Origin: Roseiarcus sp963721905
Lineage (GTDB): Bacteria > Pseudomonadota > Alphaproteobacteria > Rhizobiales > Beijerinckiaceae
Reading direction: 5' to 3'
DNA length: 64,000 nucleotides
Assembly (NCBI GenBank): GCA_963721905.1
Contig: CAVRMF010000030.1
Coordinates: forward strand, 1-64,000
The notes under the pieces: generated by a model
Databases searched by the model: none
What the model was told of the DNA's origin: nothing
What the model saw: only the letters and a program-made list of their open reading frames with translations
Shown: positions 1-8,417 of the stretch, in pieces
Numbering within the stretch: position 1 is the first letter of the stretch
Layout of the letters: each line of letters starts with the position of its first letter
Translations under genes and position numbers: made by a program

Positions 1-12
1 AATGCCTGAGGG

Positions 13-72
13 TTCAAATAGGTCCCGCAGCGCAAAAGGCTACCGCGTGGGATGAGGCGGGACCTATTTGAA
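13..72. repeat. 16-bp perfect inverted repeat (stem-loop)
   Basis: Arms of 16 bp at 13-28 and 57-72 are perfect reverse complements, separated by a 28-nt loop. The stem lies downstream of the IS91 transposase 3' end, which is where IS91-type elements keep their replication origin end. It could therefore be part of that end or of the DNA the element entered. The element boundary cannot be fixed from this sequence alone. Bases 73-354 hold no convincing gene and look like element flank. Confidence 0.6.
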
Positions 73-354
73 GCCGGATTGAACGAAGCTGCGGGGTCGT
101 TAGCCGCGAGCTATGGGCGTTGGTCGTTCGCGAGGAGCGTTGAGCGCATCCGTTACAGCTGGCGGGGTGGGCGCGGGCGACAGCGTCGGAAAGGTTCGAA
201 ACGCGATAGTCGCGAAGCCTGGACGATCTTTGCTGGGTTCATGGGCCGACATGGTCGTTGTCGATCTGGAAGGCGCAAGTTTGCCGGCGCGCGACGCTGG
301 ATCGTGCGCGTGTCATATTGGTTGGGCGCGGAGACATGGTTGGCGAGCTTGGCG

Positions 355-1545
355 TCATGAGCTGTCACACCGTGGCGCTGAACGTGGCGGCGAAGGATGC
401 TGCCATAAATCTGCGTCGACCATGCGGCCGCCGCAACAAGGGCAGATGTCGAGGCGCCGGCCGGTGAGCAGCGCGTAACGCTCGCGGTAGTCTTTGAATT
501 CGACGCTCGGCTCGGGATTGGGAACGTCCAGCGCGGCGCGGATGCGAGCGAGCTTTTGGACGCAGCAAGAGTTGGCGAGGAAGCCGAAGTGGCGAATGCG
601 GCGGAAGCCCTTGGGCAAGACGTGCGTGAGAAAGCGGCGCATGAACTCGTTGGCGTCCAGCGTCATCGCCTTGGACTTGTTTTGGGCGCGGTAGTCCTTC
701 CACCGAAAGCTGACGCGGCCATCGTGGCAATCGAGAAGACGGCCGTTGGCGATGGCGACGCGATGCGTGTAGCGACCAAGATATTCGAGGATCTGTGAGG
801 GCCCGGCGAAAGGACGCTTTGCGAAGACGACCCAGGGGATATTCGCCAGGGGTTTGAGATATTGCGCGAACTCGGAGGGGTCGCGCAGTCGCACGAGTTC
901 GCCGTGAAACACAATGCCGCCAGCGTCGAAGGCCGTTCGCAAACGTTCGAGAAACAGGCGACGATAGCAGCGCGAGAGAAGATGAACGGGGAGAAAGAAG
1001 TTCGGCTTGCATTCGACCCAGCGCCCGTCCGGTCCGAGGCCGCCGCCCGGCACGATGCAGTGAACATGGGGATGATGGGTGAGGGTCTGCCCCCATGTGT
1101 GCAGGATCGCGATCATGCCGGTCTCGGCGCCGAGATGTTTTGGGTCGGCAGCGATGACGCGGATCGTCTGGGCAGCCGCCTTGAACAGGATGTCGTAGAC
1201 GAGTGCCTTGTTCTGGAGAGCGATCGCCGCGATTGGCGACGGCACGGTGAAGACGACATGAAAATAGGCAACGGGCAGCAGTTCGGCGCGGCGATCTGCA
1301 AGCCATTGGAGGCGCGCCAGACCCTGGCACTTCGGGCAATGCCTATCGCGGCAGGAATTGTAGGCGACGCGGATCTCGCCGCAATCCTCGCACCGCTCGA
1401 CATGACCGCCGAGCGCCGACGTTCGGCATGCCTCGATCGCGGCCATGACCTTGCGTTGATCGAGGGAGAGCCGGTTGCCCTGCGCAGCGCGAAACGTGTC
1501 GCCGTGGCGGCGAAAAATGTCCGCCACCTCCAGCTTCGAACGCAT
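355..1545 (-). CDS. IS91-family transposase (HUH/Y2 type)
   Basis: This 396-residue protein is a rolling-circle transposase that nicks single-stranded DNA at the element origin. The N-terminal region carries a zinc-binding cysteine cluster (C52, C55, C65, C70, C73). The HUH metal-binding motif HHPHVHCIVPGGG lies at about residues 157-169. A tyrosine motif, RYTHRVAIAN, follows near residue 260. Length is normal for the family, so the enzyme may be functional. A linked recombinase gene lies 23 bp upstream in the same direction. The C-terminal tail after the last CPCCGGRM zinc pair is short and variable, as is common in these elements. Confidence 0.93.
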   Translation of the reverse strand: MRSKLEVADIFRRHGDTFRAAQGNRLSLDQRKVMAAIEACRTSALGGHVERCEDCGEIRVAYNSCRDRHCPKCQGLARLQWLADRRAELLPVAYFHVVFTVPSPIAAIALQNKALVYDILFKAAAQTIRVIAADPKHLGAETGMIAILHTWGQTLTHHPHVHCIVPGGGLGPDGRWVECKPNFFLPVHLLSRCYRRLFLERLRTAFDAGGIVFHGELVRLRDPSEFAQYLKPLANIPWVVFAKRPFAGPSQILEYLGRYTHRVAIANGRLLDCHDGRVSFRWKDYRAQNKSKAMTLDANEFMRRFLTHVLPKGFRRIRHFGFLANSCCVQKLARIRAALDVPNPEPSVEFKDYRERYALLTGRRLDICPCCGGRMVDADLWQHPSPPRSAPRCDSS

Positions 1546-1568
1546 GCGCGCCGGCTATTCAGGCGGGA

Positions 1569-2414
1569 TCAACTGGCATGAAGTCGATCGAAGGGGCACG
1601 GCGTGCTGGCGATCAGGTTCGTGGCGACATGTGCATAGCGCGTCGTCGAAGACAGGTCGGCATGGCCGAGCAACGCCTGAATGATGCGAATGTCGACGCC
1701 AGCCTCCAGGAGATGGGTGGCGAAACTGTGCCGCAACGTATGCGCGGTGACGGGCTTGTCGATCCTGGCTTGCTTTCGCGCCCTGCGGCAAGCGTCCTGC
1801 AAGGCGCCCGTGCTCACATGATTGCCGGGTTCCTGGCCTTGGAACAGCCAGACACTTGGTCGCGCGCGCCGCCAATAAGTGCGGAGAATGTAGAGAAGGC
1901 GCGGCGACAACATGGCGTATCGTTCCTTGCCGCCTTTGCCCATCTCGATGTGGATCAACATCCGCGTGCTGTCGATGGAGGCGATCCTCAGACGCGTGAC
2001 TTCCCTGACCCGCAAGCCTGCAGCATAAGCAGTGGTCAGCGCGATACGATTGCGCAATCCCTCAACCGCTTCCAGAAAGCGGACGACTTCCTCGGCATTC
2101 AGGACCGCCGGAAGCTTCTCAGGCTCTCTGCCGAAAACGATCCGTTCGAAGGCCTCCTTCTGTCCCAGGGTAACGCCATAGAAGAACCGCAAGGCGCATG
2201 CGACTTGGTTGATGTGCGACCACGAATGGTTCTTTGCGACGAGATGCAGCTGGTAGGCGCGGACCTCCTCCATGCCGAGACGATCGGGGGATGAGTTAAA
2301 ATGGCGGCTGAACCTCGCGACCGCGTAGATGTATGATTGCTGCGTCGCCCGCGAAAGGTTGCGGATCATCATGTCTTCGATCATGCGCTGGCGAAGAGGG
2401 CTCGTCGTGGCCAT
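1569..2414 (-). CDS. Tyrosine recombinase linked to the IS91 transposase
   Basis: This 281-residue protein is a phage-integrase-family site-specific recombinase. An N-terminal SAM-like core-binding domain covers about residues 8-90. The catalytic domain keeps every expected residue: R135 in GLRVREV, a beta-hairpin lysine near 161-163, H226 and R229 in HTLRHSF, H251 in LLGHADL, and the nucleophile Y260 in TTRYAHV. It probably resolves or assists transposition of the element. It starts at ATG 2414, and a small hairpin lies 27 bp upstream. A related but broken recombinase is encoded on the opposite strand from 2648. Confidence 0.92.
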   Translation of the reverse strand: MATTSPLRQRMIEDMMIRNLSRATQQSYIYAVARFSRHFNSSPDRLGMEEVRAYQLHLVAKNHSWSHINQVACALRFFYGVTLGQKEAFERIVFGREPEKLPAVLNAEEVVRFLEAVEGLRNRIALTTAYAAGLRVREVTRLRIASIDSTRMLIHIEMGKGGKERYAMLSPRLLYILRTYWRRARPSVWLFQGQEPGNHVSTGALQDACRRARKQARIDKPVTAHTLRHSFATHLLEAGVDIRIIQALLGHADLSSTTRYAHVATNLIASTPCPFDRLHAS

Positions 2415-2440
2415 CGGGGCCTCCTGTCTTGAGAGGGGGT

Positions 2441-2459
2441 GGATGTGACGATCACATCC
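2441..2459. repeat. Hairpin upstream of the recombinase start
   Basis: GGATGTGA and TCACATCC form an 8-bp perfect stem around a 3-nt loop, 27 bp upstream of the recombinase ATG. It may be the terminal palindrome of the IS91 element or an operator. Nothing in the sequence decides between these. Confidence 0.5.
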
Positions 2460-2596
2460 TCTCAGACGGGAGGCTTCACCTCAGCCCCTTTCCTCCTGCG
2501 CCGAAGGAGCAGGTTCGTTCAATGCGCAGATGCGGTAGTGGCGGCGAGCGCGCGGAGAGGGCGTGCGAGAGGTAAGGAGGAACGCGAAGGCTCGGA

Positions 2597-2639
2597 CCTG
2601 TCTCAAGATCGTGGGGTTCACAACCCCATGCGAGACAGG
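2597..2639. repeat. Nested double hairpin before the second recombinase
   Basis: The outer arms CCTGTCTC (2597-2604) and GAGACAGG (2632-2639) enclose inner arms TGGGGTT (2612-2618) and AACCCCA (2622-2628) with a 3-nt loop. Both stems are perfect. The structure ends 8 nt before the ATG at 2648, so it would occupy the ribosome-binding region or form an element end. Its position matches that of the 2441-2459 hairpin relative to the other recombinase. Confidence 0.65.
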
Positions 2640-2647
2640 AGCTTTCG

Positions 2648-3361
2648 ATGTCCGAGAAGCCCATCAGCCCGCTGCGTCAGCGCATGATCGACGACATGAC
2701 GGCGCGCCGGTTCAGCGAAGACACCCGGAGGGACTACGTTCGGAATGTGAGGAACTTTACGGCCTTGCTCGGCCGCTCGCCCGATACGGCGACGAAGGAG
2801 GACCTTCGACGCTTTCAACTGCATATGGCGCAGCAACAGATCAGCGCTTCGACCATCAACGCCGCCATCGCCGCGCTGCGGTTCTTTTTCAACGTGACGC
2901 TCGAACGGCCCGACCTCGTCCGCCCTCTGAGGACCGTGACCGAGCCGCGCAAGGCGCCGATCGTGCTGAGTCCAGAGGAGGTCGCGCGGCTCCTCGAAGC
3001 CGCCCCCAGCCTGAAGTACAAGGCCGCGCTCAGCGTCGCCTACGGCGCGGGCCTTTGGGTGTCCGAGGTCGCGAACCTGAAAGTGTCCGACATCGACAGT
3101 GAGCGCATGATGCTGCGGGTCGAGCAGGGCAAGGGGCAGCGGGATCGCTATGTGATGCTCTCCCGGCAACTTCTCGAACTCCTGCGCGACTGGTGGCGGG
3201 CGGCGCGGCCGCCGGTCTGGCTCTTTCCCGGCCAGAACCCGATCAATCCGATCACCCCCCGTCAGCTCAACCGGGCCGTCACCGCCCTGGGGCAGAAGCG
3301 TTATCTCGGTGCAACCAGTCTTTTGATCCATCTGCCGAGTTGGCAGCACCTCTCCGGCTGA
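2648..3361 (+). pseudogene. Truncated tyrosine recombinase (C-terminal half lost)
   Basis: The first 211 residues match the same recombinase family as the gene on the other strand, including the shared start pattern SPLRQRMI. The alignment stops at RQLNRAV, just before the H-x-x-R box, so the HRH residues and the catalytic tyrosine are missing. The first catalytic arginine is also changed: GLWVSEV has tryptophan where GLR is expected (W137). After the break the frame runs into a 46-bp piece identical to part of the nearby ISAzo13 transposase gene and stops 33 bp later. It cannot encode an active recombinase. Confidence 0.88.
3283..3328. repeat. 46-bp exact direct repeat, copy 1 (at the recombinase break)
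   Basis: This segment is identical over 46 bases to 4669-4714. In copy 2 it is native coding sequence of the ISAzo13 transposase (ALGQKRYLGATSLLI), so copy 1 is the derived copy. It sits exactly where the recombinase homology ends. Confidence 0.95.
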
Positions 3362-3488
3362 CGTCGCTCATATGTCCTATGATCCGAAAGCCAACACCTT
3401 GACCTTCTCCGCCGTAATTGGGGGAAAGGCGGTTCCCTTCAGCAACACCGATGAGCCCTGCGATCGCACAATCGCTCTCGCCGAATAG
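3327..3488 (+). pseudogene. Orphan 3' gene fragment
   Basis: An open frame bounded upstream by a stop at 3324 runs through to a TAG at 3486. It could start at ATG 3372 (38 residues, beginning MSYDPKANTL), or it may be the tail of a longer gene whose front was lost in the rearrangement at 3283-3328. I do not recognise the family. The next gene begins 9 bp downstream, so the two may once have formed an operon. Confidence 0.35.
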
Positions 3489-3497
3489 GAGAGTTCG

Positions 3498-3773
3498 ATG
3501 GTTCTGCGTCTTGTTGCTCTGCTGACAAGCTTAATCTACCTCCACGCCCTGACCGCGTTCGCCTGCGAGACTGTGACCGCACAGCAGGTCGCGGACGCGC
3601 TCAATAACGCGCAGGGACTCCAGTCAGGCCTTAAGTCCTGCTCGATGGCCGCAATGGCGATGATTGAGTTGGGAGGAAACACTTGCGCGCACAACGCGTG
3701 CTGCGTGGGCATCCTCCAGCTCAACCTCGGCCCGACTGGACTGGGATGGAGCCAAGGCGCAATCGATGCTTAG
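3498..3773 (+). CDS. Small secreted protein, possibly a truncated lytic transglycosylase-like domain
   Basis: The 91-residue product begins with a clear signal peptide (MVLRLVALLTSLIYLHALTA, then FACE). Residues around 54-75 read MIELGGNTCAHNACCVGILQ, which resembles the ES-G...YGILQ active-site region of small lysozyme-like or lytic transglycosylase proteins. The protein then stops after about 20 more residues, which is too short for a complete domain. The stop is immediately followed by the 5' flank of the ISAzo13-family gene, so it may have been cut by that insertion. The family call is tentative and activity is unlikely. Confidence 0.45.
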   Translation: MVLRLVALLTSLIYLHALTAFACETVTAQQVADALNNAQGLQSGLKSCSMAAMAMIELGGNTCAHNACCVGILQLNLGPTGLGWSQGAIDA

Positions 3774-3853
3774 GGCCTGAGACAAAATATCTAAATCGAT
3801 CTGGCGGCGCGGCGCTTATTTTTCTGGCCGGCTCTGGACGGGATGGGCAGGGC

Positions 3854-5161
3854 ATGATTCTTTCGCTCGATGAGATCGAGCCGACTAAGATGATAGACGT
3901 TGCCGCCATCAGGATGCGGTATGAGGGAGTTTCTCTCCATCTAAACGAACGTTCCCGTCGCCTGTTCGCGGCGAACGAGGCTCAAACCGCAGGGCGTGGC
4001 GGCCTGGCTGCTGTCTACGAGGCCACCGGCATTGCGCGTAGCACGATCGGGCGCGGCCTCTCGGATTTGCGGAACGCACATGGCCCGCTGATCGGCCGCA
4101 TCCGTCGTCCCGGCGGCGGTCGCAAACCAAAGACCGAGACAGAGCCTGGCCTCGTGGAGGCGCTTGGTGACCTTGTGCAATCGGCGATCCGTGGCGATCC
4201 CGAAGCGGCGCTGCTCTGGGTGAGCAAGAGTCAGCGCCACCTCGTCCGGGCGTTGGCTGATCGCGGCTATACGGCCAGTCAAAAATTGGTCGGCCGCTTG
4301 CTCCGGGACCTGGGGTTCAGCCTTCAGGCCAACAAGAAAACCCTTGAGGGGGCGACGCATCCGGATCGCGACGCCCAATTCGAACACATCAACCAGAAGA
4401 TCAAAGACTTCCAAAGCACGAGCCAGCCAGCGATCTCTGTCGACACCAAGAAAAAAGAGCTGGTCGGCGACTTCAAGAATGGCGGACGCGAGCTGCGGCA
4501 GAAGGGAAGGCCGCAAGCGGTGCGGGTTCACGATTTCCAAATCCCTGAACTCGGCAAGGTTGCGCCCTATGGCGTTTACGATCTTGCGGCGAATACGGGC
4601 TGGGTAAATCTCGGCATAGATCACGACACGGCTGCTTTTGCGGTCGAGAGCGTCCGCCGCTGGTGGCGCGCCCTGGGGCAGAAGCGTTATCTCGGTGCAA
4701 CCAGTCTTTTGATCACTGCGGATTGCGGGGGCAGCAATGGGGCTCGTGTCCGACTATGGAAGCGTGAGCTTCAGGTCTTCGCCAACGAGACCGGCCTTGC
4801 CATCACCGTCGCTCATCATCCCCCCGGCACCAGCAAGTGGAACCGTATCGAGCACAAGCTGTTCGCGTTCATTACTCAAAATTGGCGCGCCAAGCCGCTT
4901 ATCAGTCATCAGGTCATCATCCAACTGATCGGCTCAACCAAGACCCGAACGGGCCTCAACGTCCACTGCTGCCTCGACGAAAACAAATATCCTAAAGGCA
5001 TAAAGGTCTCCGATAGGGAAATGGCCTCCATCAACTTTGAGCACGACAGCTTCCACGGCGAGTGGAATTACACGATCTCCCCGATTTCCTCTAAACACAG
5101 TTGGATGCAACCCAGCCCGTCCCTCTCAAAATACGGACCTCGCCTAGCCAAGGACGATTGA
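3854..5161 (+). CDS. ISAzo13-family transposase
   Basis: The product of about 435 residues has the features of ISAzo13-type DDE transposases. An N-terminal helix-turn-helix region (AAVYEATGIARSTIGRGLSD) is followed by the three acidic positions: AISVDTKKKELVG, LLITADCGGSNG, and the glutamate in SKWNRIEHKLFAF. The C-terminal HGEWNYTISP block is also typical. After that block come about 20 unrelated-looking residues, so the 3' end may have been altered. ATG 3854 was chosen as the start; ATG 3890 is the alternative. I could not find matching terminal inverted repeats, so the element limits are open. Confidence 0.88.
   Translation: MILSLDEIEPTKMIDVAAIRMRYEGVSLHLNERSRRLFAANEAQTAGRGGLAAVYEATGIARSTIGRGLSDLRNAHGPLIGRIRRPGGGRKPKTETEPGLVEALGDLVQSAIRGDPEAALLWVSKSQRHLVRALADRGYTASQKLVGRLLRDLGFSLQANKKTLEGATHPDRDAQFEHINQKIKDFQSTSQPAISVDTKKKELVGDFKNGGRELRQKGRPQAVRVHDFQIPELGKVAPYGVYDLAANTGWVNLGIDHDTAAFAVESVRRWWRALGQKRYLGATSLLITADCGGSNGARVRLWKRELQVFANETGLAITVAHHPPGTSKWNRIEHKLFAFITQNWRAKPLISHQVIIQLIGSTKTRTGLNVHCCLDENKYPKGIKVSDREMASINFEHDSFHGEWNYTISPISSKHSWMQPSPSLSKYGPRLAKDD
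4669..4714. repeat. 46-bp exact direct repeat, copy 2 (inside the transposase gene)
   Basis: This is the source copy of the 46-bp segment also found at 3283-3328. The frame and flanking protein sequence here (RRWWR before, TADCGGSNG after) are those of an intact ISAzo13 transposase around its second catalytic aspartate. Confidence 0.95.
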
Positions 5162-5502
5162 TGATCGACGATCTTGAGAAAACCAACTTCCTCTTGGAAA
5201 AACTGAAGACGGTCGTTCCGATCGAAGCGAGGCTTTCACAAAGCCTCATACGATTGTTGGCGGAAAAGTCTCCGGAGATGCCTATTCCGGAAAGGTGCAA
5301 CGTAATCGACGTATTTTATACTGGAGACGAAGGAGGCATAATCTGCTGCCTCGATGTCGGCGGCCCACAAACCCGGGACGCCAATCTAGTCTCAATAACC
5401 CTCCTCGGATTTCATCGTAATACGCCCCTGTCACGAGAGATCGACCTTTACCAACGCCATAGAATTAAGAAGCTCAAGCAACAGAAGGCCCGCGGATACT
5501 AA
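5161..5502 (+). CDS. Hypothetical protein downstream of the ISAzo13 transposase
   Basis: The 113-residue product starts at an ATG that overlaps the transposase stop by one base. An AAGGA sequence sits 7 nt upstream. The protein has a charged, helical N-terminus (MIDDLEKTNFLLEKLK), a CCLDVGG segment, and a basic lysine-rich C-terminus (HRIKKLKQQK). Base composition is lower in GC than the neighbours, which suggests acquired DNA. I do not recognise the family. The frame is also open upstream to 5101, so the original gene may have been longer before the insertion. Confidence 0.5.
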   Translation: MIDDLEKTNFLLEKLKTVVPIEARLSQSLIRLLAEKSPEMPIPERCNVIDVFYTGDEGGIICCLDVGGPQTRDANLVSITLLGFHRNTPLSREIDLYQRHRIKKLKQQKARGY

Positions 5503-5722
5503 CTCTCTCCGAGCCATGGGGCTGGTTCGCGCCCGCAACCCCATGCCATTCCAGTTCGCGCGAGCGCCCGGCATCGGCTAAAGCGGTTATTTCGCATCAG
5601 GTCCTAACCGGCGGCCAGCAGCACCCCGTCATGAACAAGCCGGATGTCATCCCGGATTTCCCTATCGCCATGTCGAAGCCTTGAGTGCGCCTCCGGCAGC
5701 GCGTTGAACATGGGGCAGATTG

Positions 5723-6253
5723 ATGAGGACCGCGGGCATTATCGCGGCTGCGCTGATGGTCTCTGTCGTCGCGGAAGCCATGGCGCAATCGGCGGTGGGA
5801 TGGCCGGACGCGGTCGGCCAGCTTGCACAGGAACGGTCGCAGGCGCAGGCCTGCGTCGACCTCCTGAAGACCGCAGGGGACAAGACTTCGATCGTGAATG
5901 GGCGGATCGCGTATGGCGGCGCGAAGGCCGCGGCGGATGGGGTCATCGCCGGCTTGACCGTCGCGCTCGTCCAGGGCGGAAATCCGGCCGACCTGCCAAA
6001 AATGAACGCCAATCTCGAGAAGGCGGGCGCGGGCCTGCAAGAGGTTTGCAACGACGCGATCAGCGCGGCGAAGGCCTCGGAAGGGAGGGGCATCGTCGAC
6101 GAAGCCGTGAAGGCGGCAGTCGGTCCTGTGGTCGACGCGCTCAAGGCCGCGGCCGGCGCGCTCTGGACGCGCCACGTCGAGAAGGACAAGCTCGAAATCG
6201 AGACGATCAAGGGCCAGCTCGAGGCAGCGAAATGGCCCGACTTCGGGCCGTGA
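5723..6253 (+). CDS. Secreted hypothetical protein
   Basis: The 176-residue protein carries an N-terminal signal peptide (MRTAGIIAAALMVSVVAEAMAQ, cleaved after AMA). The mature part is alanine-rich and helical, with two cysteines (in QACVDLL and EVCND) that could form a disulphide in the periplasm. ATG 5723 has a GGGG stretch 7-11 nt upstream; a TTG directly before it is an alternative start. It stands alone between the mobile-element zone and the NAD synthetase gene. No known domain was recognised. Confidence 0.65.
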   Translation: MRTAGIIAAALMVSVVAEAMAQSAVGWPDAVGQLAQERSQAQACVDLLKTAGDKTSIVNGRIAYGGAKAAADGVIAGLTVALVQGGNPADLPKMNANLEKAGAGLQEVCNDAISAAKASEGRGIVDEAVKAAVGPVVDALKAAAGALWTRHVEKDKLEIETIKGQLEAAKWPDFGP

Positions 6254-6390
6254 CCGGTTGGACCGGGCGGCGATAACTCGGTGGCGAGGCCAGACTTTTT
6301 TGGACCCTGATCGTTTGCGCCGACTTCCCGCCGTTCCCTTGTGGAGCGCAGGCGAGCGGCGATCGTTGAGGCTCTGCGGAAGGCGCGCGA

Positions 6391-6417
6391 CCCCTCTCCC
6401 ATCGAACGGGAGAAGGG
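6391..6417. repeat. Dispersed palindromic repeat, short copy
   Basis: CTCTCCC, a 7-nt spacer, and GGGAGAAG form a near-perfect hairpin in the spacer before nadE. A closely similar hairpin (TTCTCCCGTTCACGGGAGAA) occurs within the longer repeat at 42719-42850. This points to a family of dispersed palindromes. The rest of the 6254-6492 spacer shows no gene. Confidence 0.55.
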
Positions 6418-6492
6418 AGAGCTCCGCATCGATCGCGCGCCGTCCTGCCTGCCGATTGCGCGCGTCTCGCGCCCCGCGCTAAGTCTCAGCCC

Positions 6493-8235
6493 ATGCCCTC
6501 GCCCGCCAATCGTCTCGTCATCGCGCTCGCGCAAATCCCCTCGATCGTCGGCGACATCGCGGGCAACCGCGACCGGCTGAGAGCGGCGCGCTCAGAGGCC
6601 GCCGCCTTCGGCGCCGACCTCGTGCTGGCGCCTGAGCTCTACCTCGCTGGCTATCCGCCGGAGGATCTCGTGCTGAAACCGGCGTTCCAGGAGGCCTGCC
6701 GCGCGGCCTGCGAGGAGCTGGCGCGGGAGACGGCGGACGGCGGCCCGGCGGTGCTGGTCGGCCTGCCTTGGGTCGAGGAGGGCAAGCTGCACAACACGAT
6801 GGCGCTCCTCGCGGATGGCCGGATCGAAGCGGTGCGGTTCAAGGTCGACCTGCCGAACTACGGCGTTTTCGACGAGAAGCGGGTGTTTGCGCCGGGTCCA
6901 TCGCCGGGCCCCATCGTCTTTAAGGGGGTGCGCATCGGCGTCCCGATCTGCGAGGACATCTGGGGACCCGACCCGGTCGAATGCATCCTCGAGACCGGCG
7001 GCGAGATCCTGCTCGTCGCCAACGCGTCGCCTTACGAGCGCGACAAGCTCGCAATCCGCCAGAATGTCGCGGTTTCGCGCGTGGTTGAGAGCGGCCTGCC
7101 GCTGATTTATCTCAACCTCGTCGGCGGACAGGACGAGCTCGTCTTCGAGGGCGCCTCGTTCGCGCTGAACGCCGACCGCAGCCTCGCGGTGCAGCTCCCG
7201 GCCTTCCGGCCCATGGTCGCGCGCACGGTCTGGGAGCGGACCGGCAAGGGATGGCGCTGCGTCGAGGGCCCGCGCGAGACGGTCGAGGAGGGCGACGAGG
7301 CCGACTATTCGGCCTGCGTGATGGGCCTCCGCGATTATGTCGACAACAACCGCTTTCCCGGCGTGGTGCTCGGCCTCTCCGGCGGCGTCGACTCGGCGCT
7401 CTCGGCGGCGATGGCGGTCGACGCGCTCGGACGCGAGCGCGTCCACGCGGTCATGCTGCCCTATCGCTTCACCTCGAACGAATCGCTTTCCGACGCCGCC
7501 GCCTGCGCCGAGGCGCTTGGGCTGCGCTACGACATCGTGCCGATCGCCGAGCCGGTCGAGGGCGTCGAGGACGCGCTCGCCAAAATGTTCGCGGGACGCC
7601 CACGCGACATCACTGAGGAGAACATTCAGAGCCGTGCGCGGGGCGTGATCCTGATGGCGATCTCCAACAAGACCGGCGCGATGGTGGTGACGACCGGCAA
7701 CAAGTCGGAAATGTCGGTCGGCTACGCGACCCTCTACGGCGATATGAATGGCGGCTTCAATCCGATCAAGGACCTCTACAAGATGGAGGTATTCCGGCTC
7801 TCGGCCTTGCGCAACAGCTGGAAGCCGGTCGGCGCGCTCGGGCCGGACGGCGAGGTGATCCCCGAGAATATTCTCGTCAAGCCGCCGAGCGCGGAATTGC
7901 GCGAGAACCAGAAGGACGAGGATTCGCTGCCGCCCTATCCGGTGCTCGACGCGATCCTGCATGGGCTGGTGGAAAAAGAGATGCGGCTCGCCGACATCAT
8001 CGCCGAGGGGTTCGACCCCGACACGGTGCGCAGGGTCGAAAAACTCCTCTATCTCGCCGAATACAAGCGCCGCCAGTCGGCGCCCGGCGTCAAGGTCGGC
8101 CCGAAGAATTTTGGCCGGGACCGGCGCTATCCGATCGTCAACCGCTTCCGCGATCCGGGCCTGCCGGCGCTGAAGCCCGACGCTTCGATCGCGCCGGCGA
8201 AATCGGCGGGGATGAGCGAACGATTTGAGGAGTAA
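6493..8235 (+). CDS. nadE: Glutamine-dependent NAD+ synthetase
   Basis: This 580-residue enzyme makes NAD+ from nicotinic acid adenine dinucleotide, ATP and glutamine in the cytoplasm. The N-terminal nitrilase-like glutaminase domain (about 1-270) keeps its Glu-Lys-Cys triad: E48 in APELYLAGYPPEDL, K117 in RFKVDLPNYG, and C153 in VPICEDIW. The C-terminal synthetase domain starts near 275 and has the ATP-pyrophosphatase P-loop LSGGVDSA (S296) and TTGNKSEMSVGY. Length is normal for the family. It appears to be a single-gene unit: the next gene lies 180 bp downstream. Confidence 0.96.
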   Translation: MPSPANRLVIALAQIPSIVGDIAGNRDRLRAARSEAAAFGADLVLAPELYLAGYPPEDLVLKPAFQEACRAACEELARETADGGPAVLVGLPWVEEGKLHNTMALLADGRIEAVRFKVDLPNYGVFDEKRVFAPGPSPGPIVFKGVRIGVPICEDIWGPDPVECILETGGEILLVANASPYERDKLAIRQNVAVSRVVESGLPLIYLNLVGGQDELVFEGASFALNADRSLAVQLPAFRPMVARTVWERTGKGWRCVEGPRETVEEGDEADYSACVMGLRDYVDNNRFPGVVLGLSGGVDSALSAAMAVDALGRERVHAVMLPYRFTSNESLSDAAACAEALGLRYDIVPIAEPVEGVEDALAKMFAGRPRDITEENIQSRARGVILMAISNKTGAMVVTTGNKSEMSVGYATLYGDMNGGFNPIKDLYKMEVFRLSALRNSWKPVGALGPDGEVIPENILVKPPSAELRENQKDEDSLPPYPVLDAILHGLVEKEMRLADIIAEGFDPDTVRRVEKLLYLAEYKRRQSAPGVKVGPKNFGRDRRYPIVNRFRDPGLPALKPDASIAPAKSAGMSERFEE

Positions 8236-8417
8236 TGCCCAAACTCGGCAAAAGCAATTCGACGTCCCCCACACAAGCCCCGCCATGACGGAACCCAACC
8301 GCGGTCGGCGGCCGGCCCGATGATTTCCACGCCGCTCGTTGCCGCGCCCGCCGATCGCTCTGAGTGTCGTCTTTTGTTCATAGAGCAAGGGTAATCGAGA
8401 AAGAACAGGGGGAACCC

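Larger units (their letters stand above)
355..2459 (-). mobile_element. IS91-family element, two-gene type (ends unresolved)
   Basis: A Y2 rolling-circle transposase and a tyrosine recombinase lie head to tail on the minus strand, 23 bp apart. This is the usual two-gene layout of one group of IS91-like elements in alphaproteobacteria. A small hairpin (2441-2459) sits just upstream of the first gene and may mark the terminal end. IS91 elements lack long terminal inverted repeats and do not duplicate their target, so the outer limits given here are only the gene block plus this hairpin. Confidence 0.7.

Noticed and set aside
1578..2294. Plus-strand open frame across the IS91-linked recombinase
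   Set aside because: The minus strand encodes a recombinase with all catalytic residues, and the plus-strand frame has no recognisable domain.
3283..3328. Considered the 46-bp repeat as a recombinase attachment site core
   Set aside because: The same bases encode a conserved piece of the ISAzo13 catalytic domain, so their origin is coding sequence, not an att site.
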